From NCBI RefSeq assembly GCF_035046485.1, contig NC_085137.1:252238733-252302732 (forward strand): a DNA stretch of 64,000 bases. The letters run 5' to 3'. The notes below the pieces were generated by a model that was given only the letters and a program-made list of their open reading frames with translations, ran no database searches and was not told the origin of the DNA. Of the stretch, positions 31,818 to 43,323 are shown one piece after another. The stretch comes from Aedes albopictus (taxonomy: Eukaryota; Arthropoda; Insecta; Diptera; Culicidae). Within the stretch, counting starts at the first letter, position 1, and each line of letters starts with the position of its first letter. The position numbers were made by a program, and so were the translations under genes.

Positions 31818-33788
31818 TTTTTTACTTATTCGTTTATTTGGAAGGCTCGGGCGCCACATGGGCAGAACTGAGCCGAAATCTTTTGTTTTAACAATAATTT
31901 TACATTTTACAATTTATTACTGCCTTAAAGCTATGTTAGTTTGGGAAGCCGAAGTACTCGCGGCTGTTTCAAGGTTAAGGATTGAAGAAAAAAAAATCGG
32001 GAAGGACGGATTTATGGGTTCAAAGCTAAATTATTTGCTAACTTATACTTAAACTTTGATGGGACAAATTGTTCATATCTGTAACGGAACCAAAAAGAAA
32101 GAACTTTATCGGTAGAAAACGACAAGAAGAGGACAAACGTAAGGGGGTGACGACAGACAGGGGCGAACAACAAAACCAAAAGGCGGACAACGAAAACAAG
32201 GAACGTACTACATCAAACTCTGACATCAACACGTTTCAAAAACTGGTAAATCAGGTTCATGTATTCCAAATCAAGTCCTGCCAACACTTCTCTAACGGGT
32301 TTCTGTTGTTTTCCTCGGACCCGGAGAATATCATGCAGCTCAGATCTGACCTAACGATACTCATTGCATGTTCGATATCCTGGTAAGCCACGCCGCAGAC
32401 ACAGAGATTGCTTTCTGAGAGCCCAATACGGAAGGTGTGTGCGTTCAACAAATAGTGGTTGGACATCAGCCGACACATTACACGAATGAAATCGCGTCCT
32501 AAATTCAACTCTTTGAACCATGGCTTCTTCGACACCTGTGGAATGATGGAGTGCAACCATCTACCCAACTCTCCGTCTATCCATTTGTGTTGCCAGCTGA
32601 TCAAGGTCTCCTGACGGGCCAATGCAAAAAATTCGTCGAAGGCGATTTGACGCTCGTAAATATCGCCTTCGCTAGCGCCCACCTTAGCCAGAGAGTCCGC
32701 TTTCTCATTGCCCGGGATTGAGCAATGTGAAGGGACCCAAGCTATGGTGATGATGTATGAGCGTTTGGACAAAGCACTCAAGACTTGGCGTATTCCATTC
32801 AGGAAGTACGCTGAGTGCTTCATCGGTTTCATTGACCGAACATCCTCCAGATAGCTTAGACTGTCGGTAAAAATGAGGTAGTGCTCAGGTGGAAGAGTGC
32901 GAATGTACTCTAAGGTGTAGTATATAGCCGCGAGCTCAGCAATGTATACCGAACACGGCTTGAAGGTGGCGCTATGAAATCCGTTGTAGACACCGAATCC
33001 AGTCGAATCATCGGTTTTGGAACCATCTGTGAAGAACTGTCTGGCCCCGCTAACATGCCCGAACTTACTTGCAAAAATTTGTGGAACACCTATGGAACGA
33101 CAAGATTCCGGTATACCGGTGATCTCATCCTTCATAGAGAGATCAAAATCCACAGAGGAGCTGTCGAAGTCTGAGAAGTTGTCACGATTGGTGTTAACCG
33201 GAGATAGGCTTTCCTCCAGTGTCATGTACCAGTAGTACACACTCATAAAACGAGTTTGGGGATTCTGTTCGAGCAGCTTTTCGAAGTTTTCTATGACTAA
33301 CGGATTCACAACCTCGCATCGGATGAGGAACCGGAATGACAACTCCGCAAAGCGGTCTGTCAGAGGCTGTACACCAGCGAGTACCTCTAAACTCATAGTG
33401 TGAGTCGAGTTCATGCAACCTAACGCGATCCGAAGGCAACGGTACTGAACCCGTTTAAGCTTCAGAAAGTGTGTTTTCGCCGCGGATTGAAAACAGAAGC
33501 TACCGTATTCTAAAACCGATAGAATGGTTGTTTGGTACAGCCTGATCAGATCTTCCGGATGTGCTCCCCACCATGTTCCAGTAATAGTTCGCATAAAGTT
33601 GATTCGCTTTTGGCATTTCTGTATCAGATACACAATGTGCTTCCCCCAGGTGCATTTGGAATCGAACCAGACGCCGAGGTATTGTGAAGACATGCTATGA
33701 GTGATTGTCTTACCCATCAGAACGAGTGGAAACTTAGCCGGTTTGTGTTTTTTAGAAAAGACAACCATCTCAGTTTTCTCCGAAGAGA
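31818..33788 (-). mobile_element. I-clade LINE, 5'-truncated, with 13-bp duplication
   Basis: A minus-strand insertion running from the post-palm part of ORF2 (near 33788) to an A-rich 3' end at 31818. The 3' UTR contains GAGCCTTCCAAATAAACGA near the end. The 13-bp sequence ACGGTAAAGGATT flanks it exactly at 31805-31817 and 33789-33801. That pins both ends and shows target-primed integration with 5' truncation. Removing the element and one duplication rejoins the AT-rich host repeat. Confidence 0.9.
32257..33768 (-). pseudogene. I-clade LINE ORF2 C-terminal part with RNase H domain
   Basis: A 503-residue open frame, the longest in the window. Residues 1-150 are the RT thumb/connection region (SQYLGVWFDSKCTWGKHI, IRLYQTTILSVLEYGSFCF). 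An RNase H domain spans about 243-365 with the acidic set visible: D248 in FFTDGS, E278 in IAELAA, D302 in IFTDSL and D358 in NEKADSLAK, with H348 in WVPSHC. RNase H next to an RT of this type is diagnostic of the I clade (for example MosquI-like). A Cys/His motif near the C terminus (LCVCGVAYQDIEH) then departs from the usual pattern, so the tail may be frameshifted. The endonuclease and RT palm are missing. The frame's Met is internal to ORF2, not a start. Confidence 0.88.
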
Positions 33789-34099
33789 ACGGTAAAGGAT
33801 TCTATCAAATATTTTTTTTCATTATTTTTCATATATTGTATGGAAAACTTAACGTATTTTTTTGGGTTTCAAATAACAGAATAACAACATTAACCTTCTT
33901 TAGCAAACTGCATCGTTGAATTGATTGAAAATCAGTTTTAATCACTTTGTACGGTCAAAACTTGCACGCGCTGTGAGTTATTTAAAAGAAAACGGCTATC
34001 ATTCAGCTTCACTAAATCTCTTCTGATAAGCGTAAACAAAATATTTGGACACTGCTTAGCTGTCAAATAATTACTTGAAAACTACACTGGACCAAAACA

Positions 34100-35722
34100 C
34101 AACGGAAAACCCAATTGATTTATTTCCACTTATGATCAGGTTTCGATATGAATTACTCCAATGTGCAGGAGTCGATCGCATATCAGCTGAGATGCCCAAA
34201 GCTGACCCCGCAGTATCCGCACAAATATTGCATGAATTATTCTGCAACATATGGGAAACCGCGAAATTTCCGGTCGACTGGATGCAAGGCGTCTTAGTAA
34301 AGGTACAAAATGTTACCGTGTATCGTTTTCACAGTCCTCTGTGATCCTTAACCGGATACAGGAGAAGATTGACGCAACTCTCCGTCGGCAGCAATCAGGA
34401 TTTCGTGGCGGACGATCCAGTGTGGATCTTATTGTCACGCTCCGTATCATCCTGGAACAAATCAATGAATTCTAAGAGTCTCTCTACCTGGTGTTCATTG
34501 ATCACGAAAAAGCTTTTGGCCGTCTCAATCACGGAAACATATGGCGCAAGGGTGTCCCTGAGAAAATCATCGGCCTCATTGAAGCACAGTGCAGGGCATT
34601 TTCATGCAGAGTACTGCACAACGGTGTTTTGTCCGATCCCATCCGGGTCGTTTCTGAAGTGAGGCAAGGATGTATACTATCACCGCTACTGTTCATCGTC
34701 GTAATCGACGAGATCCTGGTAAGTGCGATTGACCCTGAACCAAATCGTTGATTACTTTGGCAGCACATTACCATGGAGCATCTAAATGGCTTCGATCTGG
34801 CGCTATCTTAGCGCATCGGCGCTCTGATATGCAGAGCAAGCTCGATGATCTTGCCAATCGCTCCTCAGCGGCAAGTTTTACCATCAACGTCAACAAGACC
34901 AAATCGTTGGATGTAAACACGATCAACCCTTCCAGCTTTACGGTAGTTGAGCAATCAGTGGAGAATGTTGAACGCTTGCGATATCTTGGTAGCCAAATGG
35001 CGTCCGATGGTGGCACCATGATCGACATAGGTGCACGGATCAAGAAGGCGAGGGCTGCTTTTGCGAGTTTAAGGAATGTATGGAAAAACAATAAGTCGAC
35101 GCACCAAAATCCGATTTTCAACTCGAACGTGAAATCTGTGCTGCTATACGCCAGTGAAACCTGATGTGTATCAGTGGAGAACATTCAACGGCTGCAGGCA
35201 GGTCTTCATCAATAGATGCCTGCGGTACATAATTCGTGTGTGGTGGCCTCACGATTGGATCTCCAACGTGGAGCTCCATCGTCGATGTCATCAAAAGCCG
35301 ATAGCGACAGAAATTCGGGAGCGAAAGTGGAGGTGGGTAGGCCACACTCTACGCAGGGGCAGAAACGAAATCTGCAGGTAAGCGTTAGATTGGAACCCAC
35401 CAGGACATCGCAGCAGAAGCAGACCCAGAGGCGGCGGCGCAGCCTTAACAACGAAATCAAGCAAGTCGACAGAAATTTGACCTGGCCATAATTCAAGATG
35501 GCTGGCAATCGCCCAGGATGGCAATCTTTCAATTCGGCCCTCTGCACCACCGTGCCCAAGCAACACACATGGTTACAAAACAGTCACGGCAGCGCATCGT
35601 ATGTAAGGGTTGCGCATTGAGTCACAGTGACTTCTTTGCAAACCTTACATACGCCGCCGTGACAGTTTTGTAACCATGTGTGTTGCTTGGGTGGGTGCCT
35701 AGGACTGAAAGTAAGTAAGTGT
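34100..35722 (+). pseudogene. LINE reverse transcriptase, 5'-truncated and inactive
   Basis: Plus-strand pieces in shifting frames: GVDRISAEMPKADPAVSAQI (from about 34168), RRQQSGFRGGRSSVDLIVTL (34381 on), HNGVLSDPIRVVSEVRQGCI and LSPLLFIVVIDEIL (to about 34718), DMQSKLDDLANRSSAASFTI, RLRYLGSQMASDGG, ARIKKARAAFASLRNVWK, and RERKWRWVGHTLRRGRNEIC near the end. Where the family's catalytic ADD box is expected (about 34791-34812), the text reads FDLA and then resumes at AHRRSD, so the Asp pair is deleted. The 3' UTR is interrupted by the hairpin at 35555-35691 and ends in GAAAGTAAGTAAGTG. It is a different family from 29713-31355. Confidence 0.82.
35555..35691. mobile_element. Hairpin MITE, 137 bp, CCCAAGC...GCTTGGG
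   Basis: The arms CCCAAGCAACACACATGGTT and its complement are perfect for about 35 bp and then continue imperfectly (GTATGTAAGG on both sides of a GTCACAGTGAC centre). TG flanks each end (35553-35554 and 35692-35693), a possible 2-bp duplication. It lies in the 3' UTR of the LINE at 34100-35722, so it came later. The terminal bases and 2-bp duplication recall the elements at 1629 and 39582. Confidence 0.8.
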
Positions 35723-36372
35723 TTGCAAATGAAATCCAGTTTTTCTTGTAACTTTATTGTATGTTGAAATTAGAATTACAATTTTCCATCATGCTCATTG
35801 AGGATAATAATATACCATTTGTTCTGCGATAATGTCCCATTTGGTAGAATTGCAAAAAGAGAGAACCCACCTACCCATGCGGTAACGCATAGGCCCATCT
35901 CATGACTTGAGTACGGTATCTCCGCCAGAAACAGGATGGGCAATTTAGTAAAGTGACTTTAAGAGTGCGCACGCTGTCGTTTACCGTGTGATTGGCGGTG
36001 CCCAGGGTTGAACCCCAAATGGAGTTGTAATAAATTTCCATATCAAGATCATGTGAAGGGCGTCAGTGTGGTGCTCGATAAAATGCCAACGGGTCTATTG
36101 CTGCGAATGTCGTGCGTAAGGGTGCTGAAGGTGGCCCGCTACAACCTACTTATATTCTACGCGAGAATCACAGCCAAAGCCGGCTAACAACCATCGGTGG
36201 TGGTGGTGGTAATCGAGATTTTGGCTAACCAAGAAGCTACCCATCATCATCGTCGTCGTCGCGACGCGTAGGAGGGCGGCTGCTGATTCGATTTGTATGC
36301 ACGGAATGTCGCCCGAAGTTGCGTTGCCGTGCTCGCACTCTAATCGTATCTCAACCTATATGTAGGCATGTA
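35723..36372. other. Unassigned stretch
   Basis: No gene or repeat recognised. A short GGTGGTGGTGGT run (36196-36210) and a CATCATCATCGTCGTCGTCG run (36243-36262) are microsatellites. Ends at the TA-flanked element starting at 36373. Confidence 0.4.
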
Positions 36373-37293
36373 CAGGGGATGGCCAAAATGTTTGGGATAG
36401 GCAACTTTTTTTCTCGCACCAAAAAGTTCTACTAGCTATAACTTTTCATGGAGTGCATCAAAAAATCTCAAATTTTGACTGTTTGTCAACCTATTATATG
36501 TGCATCATTGGTACAAATTTGGGCTCGATTGATTAATCTTTTGCAAAGTTAAAACCGTTCGGGTAAAACACTATTCTTTAGACAACTCATTTTTGAGTTG
36601 TCATATCTCGGAAACCTGTGAACCGAATTGAATGAAATTTTGAACGTACACTAACAATATATAAATGCTTCACAAACTATTAAAACATAGATACTTTTTG
36701 AACGTTGGAAAAAGTTATCATAGATTAACACTTTTTGGATTTTTCACGAAAAACTGTAGTTCCTTTACGTCTTGGTCAATAAATGTTAGCGTTGATGTCC
36801 AAAGATTTTCCACTTCTGTTCTCAAGTTATCTTTAATCAGATATATTAGAGCCTATTTAGATTAAAGAAAGAACAAATTTAGTAATTTTTGTGTGGTATT
36901 GTAAATTTGACTTATTTTCCTATATATGGGTAAAAATTTCAACCTGGTATAACTTAATTCGCCGTAAGAAAATATTACATTTTATAAAGTTTTATTAAGT
37001 ATCAATATATTGTTGATGAACGTTAAAAAAATCATTCAATTCGGTTCATTGGTTTCCGAGATATGACAGCTCAAAAATGAGTTGTCTAAAAAATAGTGTT
37101 TTACCCGAACGGCTCTAACTTCGCGATAAATTATTCAGTCGAGCCCAAATTTGTACCAATGATGCACATATAACAGGTTGATAAACAGTAAAATTTTGAG
37201 ATTTTTTGATGCACTCCATGAAAAGTTACAGCATGTTGAATTTTTTGTGAGAGAAAAAAAGTTGCCTATCCCAAACATTTTGGCCACACCCTG
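36373..37293. mobile_element. TA-flanked palindromic MITE, 921 bp, complete
   Basis: Left end CAGGGGATGGCCAAAATGTT; right end, reverse-complemented, CAGGGTGTGGCCAAAATGTT. TA lies outside both (36371-36372 and 37294-37295). The two arms stay alignable for over 250 bp (TTCATGGAGTGCATCAAAAA, TACCCGAACGG-type phrase, CAACTCATTTTTGAG), so it is a long foldback. No transposase is present. Partial relatives are at 4430-4701 and 26470-26888. Right-end similarity to Tc1/mariner comes from the TA only and is not proof of superfamily. Confidence 0.82.
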
Positions 37294-37295
37294 TA

Positions 37296-38504
37296 TGTAC
37301 GTACAACACACGAGTCCAAACCATCGCCCATTGTCGTAGTCGTCTTCGTTGTCTAATGCTTCCTTCTGGCAAAACGAAGACCGCCCGTAATAGGCAATGT
37401 ATTCTTTTTATCATTTTTATGGTCGTCGACCGACATGCCAAGTAGTAGGTAGTAGGATGAGGCATTTGCACTCCGCTCGTTAACGAGCAATGATTGAGCA
37501 AACCGACAACGACGACGACGACGTTCACTCCTACATGTTGTATTGCGCATTTTGCACCGAATTGGATTGCCGCATTAATTGCGCTTGCCAAATGACCGCA
37601 AACGACTAAAGGACAATTCCACATCGATGTACGTCTAACCGTTTACATCGTAGGTTTGATGCTTTGGTGAGGAAGTCAGCTATGAGACAGATAAATTTGC
37701 GTTCAAAAGCAGAATACCTATATGATTCTATCACAAGCGTACAAACAAGGGCACTTATTACGTTAGTCTTATTTACGTGGATATATCAGACGAGCCTAAT
37801 GTATTATTGGAGCTTTGATTGGATATGCCCAGTAATGTCCACGATGTTACGCTTCCTTCCCAAACGACAAAACTGAACCGCAAAGAAGAAGTCCAAATCA
37901 ATTTGCAATATTAGGTACTAAAGAAAGACCTTGGTAAGCGTATACATACATGAGTTTCCTTTTCTTTTCGTCGAAACTACCTAAATTTTAGTATTCCCGT
38001 CTTCACCCTTGAACCAAGTTTAATTTATGAATTCGTTTACCAGACAGAGCTTGTTAGACGAGCACTTGCCTAAATGAGCAGAAAAGGTTGTACATACACG
38101 GGAGAGCAAAAAAAAAGCGTAAATGTTTCATGCAGATGTGTGTCCCACTGCCATCACAAAACAAAAGTACAGCAACATAACACACAGCACAACAGACAAC
38201 CCCTTCTTTCCAAGTGCAAAGTCAAGAAGAGAAGGAGAACATCCAACTATCGTCCAAGTTTTTCCAGTTTTCATGCCTCCCCGGAGGACAGATAATGTGG
38301 AAAACGTGGAACAGATGCTCTCCAGAAAGCGGGTCCGAAAAAGTTCAAAGACTTTTGCCATTGCGCATTGCCGGCAACTATATGTACCTACACACAGGGG
38401 CAGGGTTCGGCGACGAGTAGGGTTGATGTCCCAGTAATAGATGCACAATGCAATTGAATTCGAGTTCAAAACAACGACGACACTTTTTTGAAGTTTCAAG
38501 GCGA
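37296..38504. other. Low-repeat stretch, no gene recognised
   Basis: Mostly unique sequence with a GACGACGACGACG run at 37508-37522. Overlapping 60-132 codon frames occur on both strands (such as 38128-38499 minus) but show no domain I recognise. It may be host intergenic DNA or the worn flank of the R1 element that follows. Confidence 0.4.
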
Positions 38505-38509
38505 GATAC

Positions 38510-38865
38510 AGGTGGCCACCGCAGCCGTTCGGCTACGGAAGGGCCCGGCAGGAACCCAAGTATAGTCTTGGTACAGTTACCTATGGTGGACGCAAACAAG
38601 TCCGTTAAAAAAGGGAAGCCCGAGGTGAGCTAGTCAGTATGCCAACTGACTTTGCACGAGCCACCGGAAGTTTGCTTCAGTCTGGAACCTGGACACAAGC
38701 CATGAGATTGCAAAATCCCTGACAGGAGCTGTGTAGGCGGCGGCGAAGGCCATAAAGCACAAGGCTGTCCACCCACGTGTTCAACTTGTTTCGGGAAATC
38801 CGTGAACAGCAAGCATCCAACGGGAGGTCCAAGGTGCCCATCCTTCAGAAGAGCCGTAGCTGACA
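38510..38865 (+). pseudogene. R1 ORF1 (gag-like) C-terminus with three zinc knuckles
   Basis: In shifting frames: ATAAVRLRKGPAGTQ and VQLPMVDANKSVKKGK, then CQLTLHEPPEVCFSLEPGHK, where the first CCHC knuckle has a Leu in place of its second Cys, then a damaged second knuckle (CVGGGEGHKAQGC) and a third reading CSTCFGKSVNSKHPTGGPRC. Three knuckles in a row are typical of R1-clade ORF1 nucleic-acid-binding proteins. A stop codon falls inside the first knuckle region. Confidence 0.7.
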
Positions 38866-38872
38866 AATCACA

Positions 38873-39581
38873 GTGCAGGTAACGCAGCTGAAGCTAAACC
38901 ACTGTAACGCTGCCCGGCAACTGCTTTATCAGGAAGTTTCTAAGTGGGAGACGGATATCGCCATCATAGCGGATCCATGCCGAGTACCCACCGGCAACGG
39001 CAATTGGGTCATTGATGGGTCCGGAAAAATGGTTGCGAGACGACAGATAAGTACCCCGTCCAGGAGATGGTGTCTACTACCTACGAGGTCTTCTGTAGCT
39101 GTTATGCGCCTCCACGGTGATCAATCGATCAGTTTACGCAGATGCTGAATTGTATGCTAACAGCGGGGTCAGATGCTGCTAAAGGTATGGCTGTACTAGA
39201 AGTCTACCTAGTCTGGCCTAACAAGTAGTTCGAACTGGAGAGTAGACGATGGCTTGGCTACACTCATGGCAATCACCTGGCGGTTCGATACAGAACCGAC
39301 TACAACAACAGCAGGCAGCGGGTAGGGGAAGAGGCGGCTAGGTCAGGGCCAAACCCTCGCAGGTGGAAGACATCATACTTCGACGAAGGGGCATTTAGGG
39401 AGGTGCTCTGCCGTGAGCGAAACCTACTTGGTTTAGATGGCGTCGAGCTAGTAGCGGTGCTCTCGCGCGCGTGCTTTGTGACCATGCCTAGGCGAGTCCA
39501 CCCTAGAAATGGGAGACCATCGGCTTACTGGTGGACCGACGCGATTGCGAACCAGCACCGCACCTATGGGCTTAGCGGCGG
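38873..39581 (+). pseudogene. R1 endonuclease domain, N-terminal part
   Basis: Begins VTQLKLNHCNAARQLL, the usual R1 opening (LQxNLNHC). The next block reads TDIAIIADPCRVPTGNGNWV, where the family normally has a Glu at the position before Pro (SEPYRVP); here it is Asp, so a metal-binding residue is changed. Frames shift after 39060. Further on, RPSAYWWTDAIANQHRT marks the linker toward the RT and is cut at 39581 by the DNA element. The continuation resumes at 40667 (GMQRARSESE, then SVFAAAKAALKTAIRARKR). Confidence 0.75.
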
Positions 39582-40664
39582 CCCAGACAACCAGGAATCG
39601 CATAAGGATGCACGCTGTACATCGTATAAAGTACTATTTTAAGTCACTATCGCAAATATGTACGGCTGAGGGACAATTCTCATCGCATATGATGTTATTT
39701 TTTGAACTTACTGCGATGTTTCTGGTAAAATCATATAAGAGTGCAAATTAACTTTTATAATGTATGACTACATCGTAGTAGACGATATTCCGATGTTTTC
39801 TTGCGACGAACTTTGCTTATTCGCAAAAGCGTTCGAGTGAATTCGCAAAGTGTCAATTGAATTCGCATAATTGCGTACTGCGATGATTATACGACTTCGC
39901 TTGGTACTTTTCTAATTATGTCAGTTTAACCCGCATTGGTGTACAAACTAAATCGCATAAAAGTGAAAATAAACTCGTTCAAATATGCATACAAACTCGC
40001 ATAAGCCAGAGTCGTTGAAGTTGGCATATTGCGATGTGATATGTGATAACAATGAAAGAGGTGCTGTTGGAGTGCCAAAAAGTTACAAGAAAGTGAAAAG
40101 TCATCATTATGGTTACAAAACAAGCTACAAAGTCATCATTTTTGTTTTGTTGACCTGCTGATGAATAATAGGTGGTGCTAGCACAAGAAAAGTAGTGGTA
40201 ACTGTGCGAGAAATCATGCAACATCATTTTGATTTCCAGATAGCCTGTCGAACACGTTCAGCGCACGGAAACCAAGTACATTCCAACAAGCACTGAGGTG
40301 AGTTAGAATGTCATGACAATTAATCAGTGTGTTCCATAAGTAGTGTTTGGTGTTAAGTGTGAAGTACGGCTCGATAATCCAAAGGTTATTAGTTCGATAC
40401 TTAGGAGATAAGATTTTTTTATTTCGAATATTTTAAGTCGCATAAGATGCTATATTACGCCGCAATAGTGCATACCGTGCATCGCATAAGATATCGCTTC
40501 AAGTCATATAGCGTAATTATTTTTTCCGTCAATGTACGTATAGCGCCTCCACTTTTGTACGCATAAGGCACTTTTACTGCATCTTATGCGATGTAACTTT
40601 ACCACATAAAAGTACGTATAACCTGAACATAAACTTCATTATACGTGCAAATTGGTTGTCTGGG
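39582..40664. mobile_element. 1.08-kb DNA element with CCCA...TGGG ends in R1
   Basis: Left end CCCAGACAACCAGGAATCGC, right end TTGGTTGTCTGGG. GG flanks both sides (39580-39581 and 40665-40666), a 2-bp duplication. Deleting it rejoins R1 coding phrases on either side. The interior has sub-terminal CGCATAAG and TTATGCGA words in both orientations and shares CGCCTCCACTTTTGTACGC with the element at 1629-1952. The interior also contains a tract of AATTCGC words. There is no transposase, so it is non-autonomous. Confidence 0.8.
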
Positions 40665-40666
40665 GG

Positions 40667-42760
40667 ATGCAGCGAGCACGATCTGAGAGCGAAACGAACG
40701 GCGGTCGGTGTTCGCCGCTGCAAAAGCCGCACTGAAGACCGCGATAAGGGCAAGAAAAAGGCCTGCTTTGAGGGTCTCTGTGAGTGCCAGGGCGAATCCG
40801 TGGGTGATGGATAACGCTAGAGATACAGTTTCCCAGAAGTATGGAAGAGGCAGAGCCTGGTTCTATTGCCAAAGGCGGGGAAACCACCCGGAGACCCGTT
40901 GGCATATAGACCAATATGCTTGATCGACACGGCGAGGCAGGTGCTCGAAAAGATCATCCTCAATTGAATGTTGAGGCACACCGAGGATGTAAATGGTCTC
41001 TCGAGTAGCCAGTACAGCTTCCAGAAGGAGCCGTCGACCGTAGACGCTATCATGTCGGCTATAAAAACCGCCGGGAAAGCACTCGAGCGTAAGAGAAGGT
41101 GGATTCGCTACTGTGCAGTAGTGACTCTGGATGTAAGGCACGCGTTCAATAGCGCCAGATGGTCTTTTTTATCTTTTTTCCTTCTAAACCATAGGGGGAT
41201 AATCTGCAAACAGACACCCTAATATCAAGGATAGGGTAGTGTGGGGCTTAGGCCGTTTTCTACAACAATAATAAAAGCCAGGACTACTCTCTCCTCGTAC
41301 CCACTAAACACATTCCTATGGTCTCCAAACTCTACGTCTCTCCGGAACCACCAAGAAGATATTGCTTCAGAGAGGGGCTAGTGCACATCGCATCCTCAAG
41401 GTTAGCTGCGGAGCACCAGTTGGTCTGCTATAGTCGATGCGCTTCTGCGTCTGAGGATACCCAGGCCGGGTACCTGTACAAGATTCTCGAAAGTTACTTT
41501 CAGAATCGAGTACTAGTTTACGACACGAAGATTGGTCGGAAGTGCTTTCACATAACCTCAGGAGGTTCGATCCTGGGTCCGGTGTTATGGAATGTCATGT
41601 ATAATGAGGTGTTGAGGTTAGAGTATCCAGTGAGAGTGGAGATTGTCGGATTTGCCAACGACAGGTTGTGGAGGCGTTGATGCGGTCCAGGAAACTGCAG
41701 CTGGCTCACCACAAGACTGAGGTGACGGTTGTTAACAATCGGAAATCGAAGCAGCAGGCGAAGATCAGTGTAGGTGAGTGCACTATTTTGTCAAATCGCT
41801 TCGTCAAACAATTGGGCGTGATGATCGACGATAAGCTTACCTTCGGTAGCCACGTCGATTATGCCTGTAAAAGAGCCTCCTCACTGAGGAGTCCTCAGTT
41901 ATTGCGGCACTGTCCCGGATGATGTCCAATAGCTCTGCGGTGTACGCCAGTAAGCGCAAGCTTCTGGCTAGTGTTGCTACGTCCATACTTAGGTATGGCG
42001 GCCCGGCATGGGGCACTGCGCTAAGTTTTGAATGCTACCGACGGAAGCTGGAAAGTACTTACAGGCTTATTTGCCTGAGGGTTGCGATTGTGTACCGTAC
42101 CAAGTCACACGACGCTCTTTGCGTCATCACTGGTATGGTGCCTATCAGCATTCTTATCAGGGAGGACATGGAGTGCTTCGAAATGCGCGCCACAAGAGGC
42201 ATACGCAGAACTTCCATTATGGCCTCCATGGTTAAATGGCAAATGCGCGTGGGACAGTTCCACCAAAGAAAGGTGAACCCATAGGTTTATCCCGTGGGTT
42301 GATAGTTGGATTAACAGGCGCCATGGAGAAGTAATATTCCACCTGGCTCAGGTCCTTTCAGGCCATGGCTACTTCCGACAGTATCTACATCGTTTCGGAC
42401 ATGCAGGTTCTCCCGAATATGCGGTTTGTGCTGCTTTAGAGGCGGAATACGTTTTGTACGTGCGCCCGCGTTTTCACACGATGTGTGACCGCATGCTTGC
42501 CACATGTGGGGAGGACACAACTCCTAACAATCTTGTCCAGAGGATGTGTAGGGATGAGCTCAAATGTCCCAAATGGAGGATAACGTGTCTCTGGAGCCTG
42601 CCTTCTGAGGGATGAGCTAGGCTGGAATGCCGTTTCAACGGCTATCACCCATATCGTCTTGGAGCTACAGAGGAGGTGGCGGGTGGAGTCGGAGAATGGC
42701 TAGTACATACGCGATAAGAGAGGTGATCCAGAGGTTCTGAGTCGGCTTCGTAAGTCATAT
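40667..42760 (+). pseudogene. R1 reverse transcriptase and C-terminal domain
   Basis: RT motif order is visible across frameshifts: LPKAGKPPGDPLAYRP (from about 40865), GLSSSQYSFQKEPSTVDAIM, VVTLDVRHAFNSARW (to 41165), then past the 246-bp insert LYKILESYFQNRVLVYDTK, SGGSILGPVLWNVMYNEVLR and EIVGFANDRLW. In that last block the catalytic FADD has become FAND. The C-terminal part includes VKQLGVMIDDKLTFGSHVDY, RYGGPAWGTAL and a late MLATCGEDTT region. Stops break the frame at several points. The FADD to FAND change alone would abolish polymerase activity. Confidence 0.8.
41166..41411 (-). mobile_element. 246-bp retroposed insert within R1
   Basis: The plus strand starts TTTTTATCTTTTTTCC, the complement of an A-rich tail, so the inserted RNA was in minus orientation. 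It is bounded by AGCGCCAGATGGTCT (41151-41165) and AGCACCAGTTGGTCT (41412-41426), a 15-bp duplication with two mismatches, and R1 coding sequence resumes after it. The body (minus strand: GATGCGATGTGCACTAGCCC, ATATTAGGGTGTCTGTTTGC) matches no family I know. It could be a SINE, a LINE tail or a processed host transcript. Confidence 0.6.
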
Positions 42761-43323
42761 TAGTGCGCTACGGTCGAAATCAACCCTTACAGCGATTAAG
42801 TGGCCGAGGAGAAGAAGTCCTGGTAGCGTTGCTGTCGTAACGTCGATCAACTGGGTTGGAACCGAGCCTGCGGTTGTAAAGGGGTTCCCGGTAAGAGCCA
42901 GGGCAGGTGGAGGTCTTACTGTCAGCAACCTTCTGGTGCAGCTGGTAGGGCCTGAAGTGTAGTAATACCCTTGCCTTCAGCAGGTCAAATCGTGTTGCAC
43001 GTAAACACCAGCTCTTGTTACTTGTAAAACAGTTAGGCACGGGTGTGGTGGTTGATCCTGCCCGTCTTCCGAGGACAAAGGGAGTGGTGAGGACCACTCG
43101 GGAAACTGGTTAAGTGCCAGCATGCTATCTTGATAGCGTCTCTCCAAAGCGAGGCATCGATATTCGTTGCTGCAGGCTATGCTGCTAACCTTGAGGGTGT
43201 TCAATGGGTTCAGTGGGTCGAGGGGAGAGTAGTTCCGGGCGTCCTTTGTTATAGAAGACGATCTGGACCTCCCTGTTCGGGTGTCTGTTGAGCAGATTTT
43301 CCCATGGTTTATAAGAAAAAAAA

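Larger units (their letters stand above)
38505..43323 (+). mobile_element. R1-clade LINE, copy A (degenerate, twice interrupted)
   Basis: A plus-strand R1-type element preserving the order ORF1 zinc knuckles, endonuclease, RT, C-terminal Cys/His region and 3' UTR, ending in an A-rich tail (ATAAGAAAAAAAAGGAG) at about 43310-43325. It is interrupted by the DNA element at 39582-40664 and by a 246-bp insert at 41166-41411. Many frameshifts and stops make it inactive. A second R1 fragment begins immediately downstream. R1 elements are best known as 28S rDNA specialists, but no rDNA is seen next to this copy. Confidence 0.82.
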
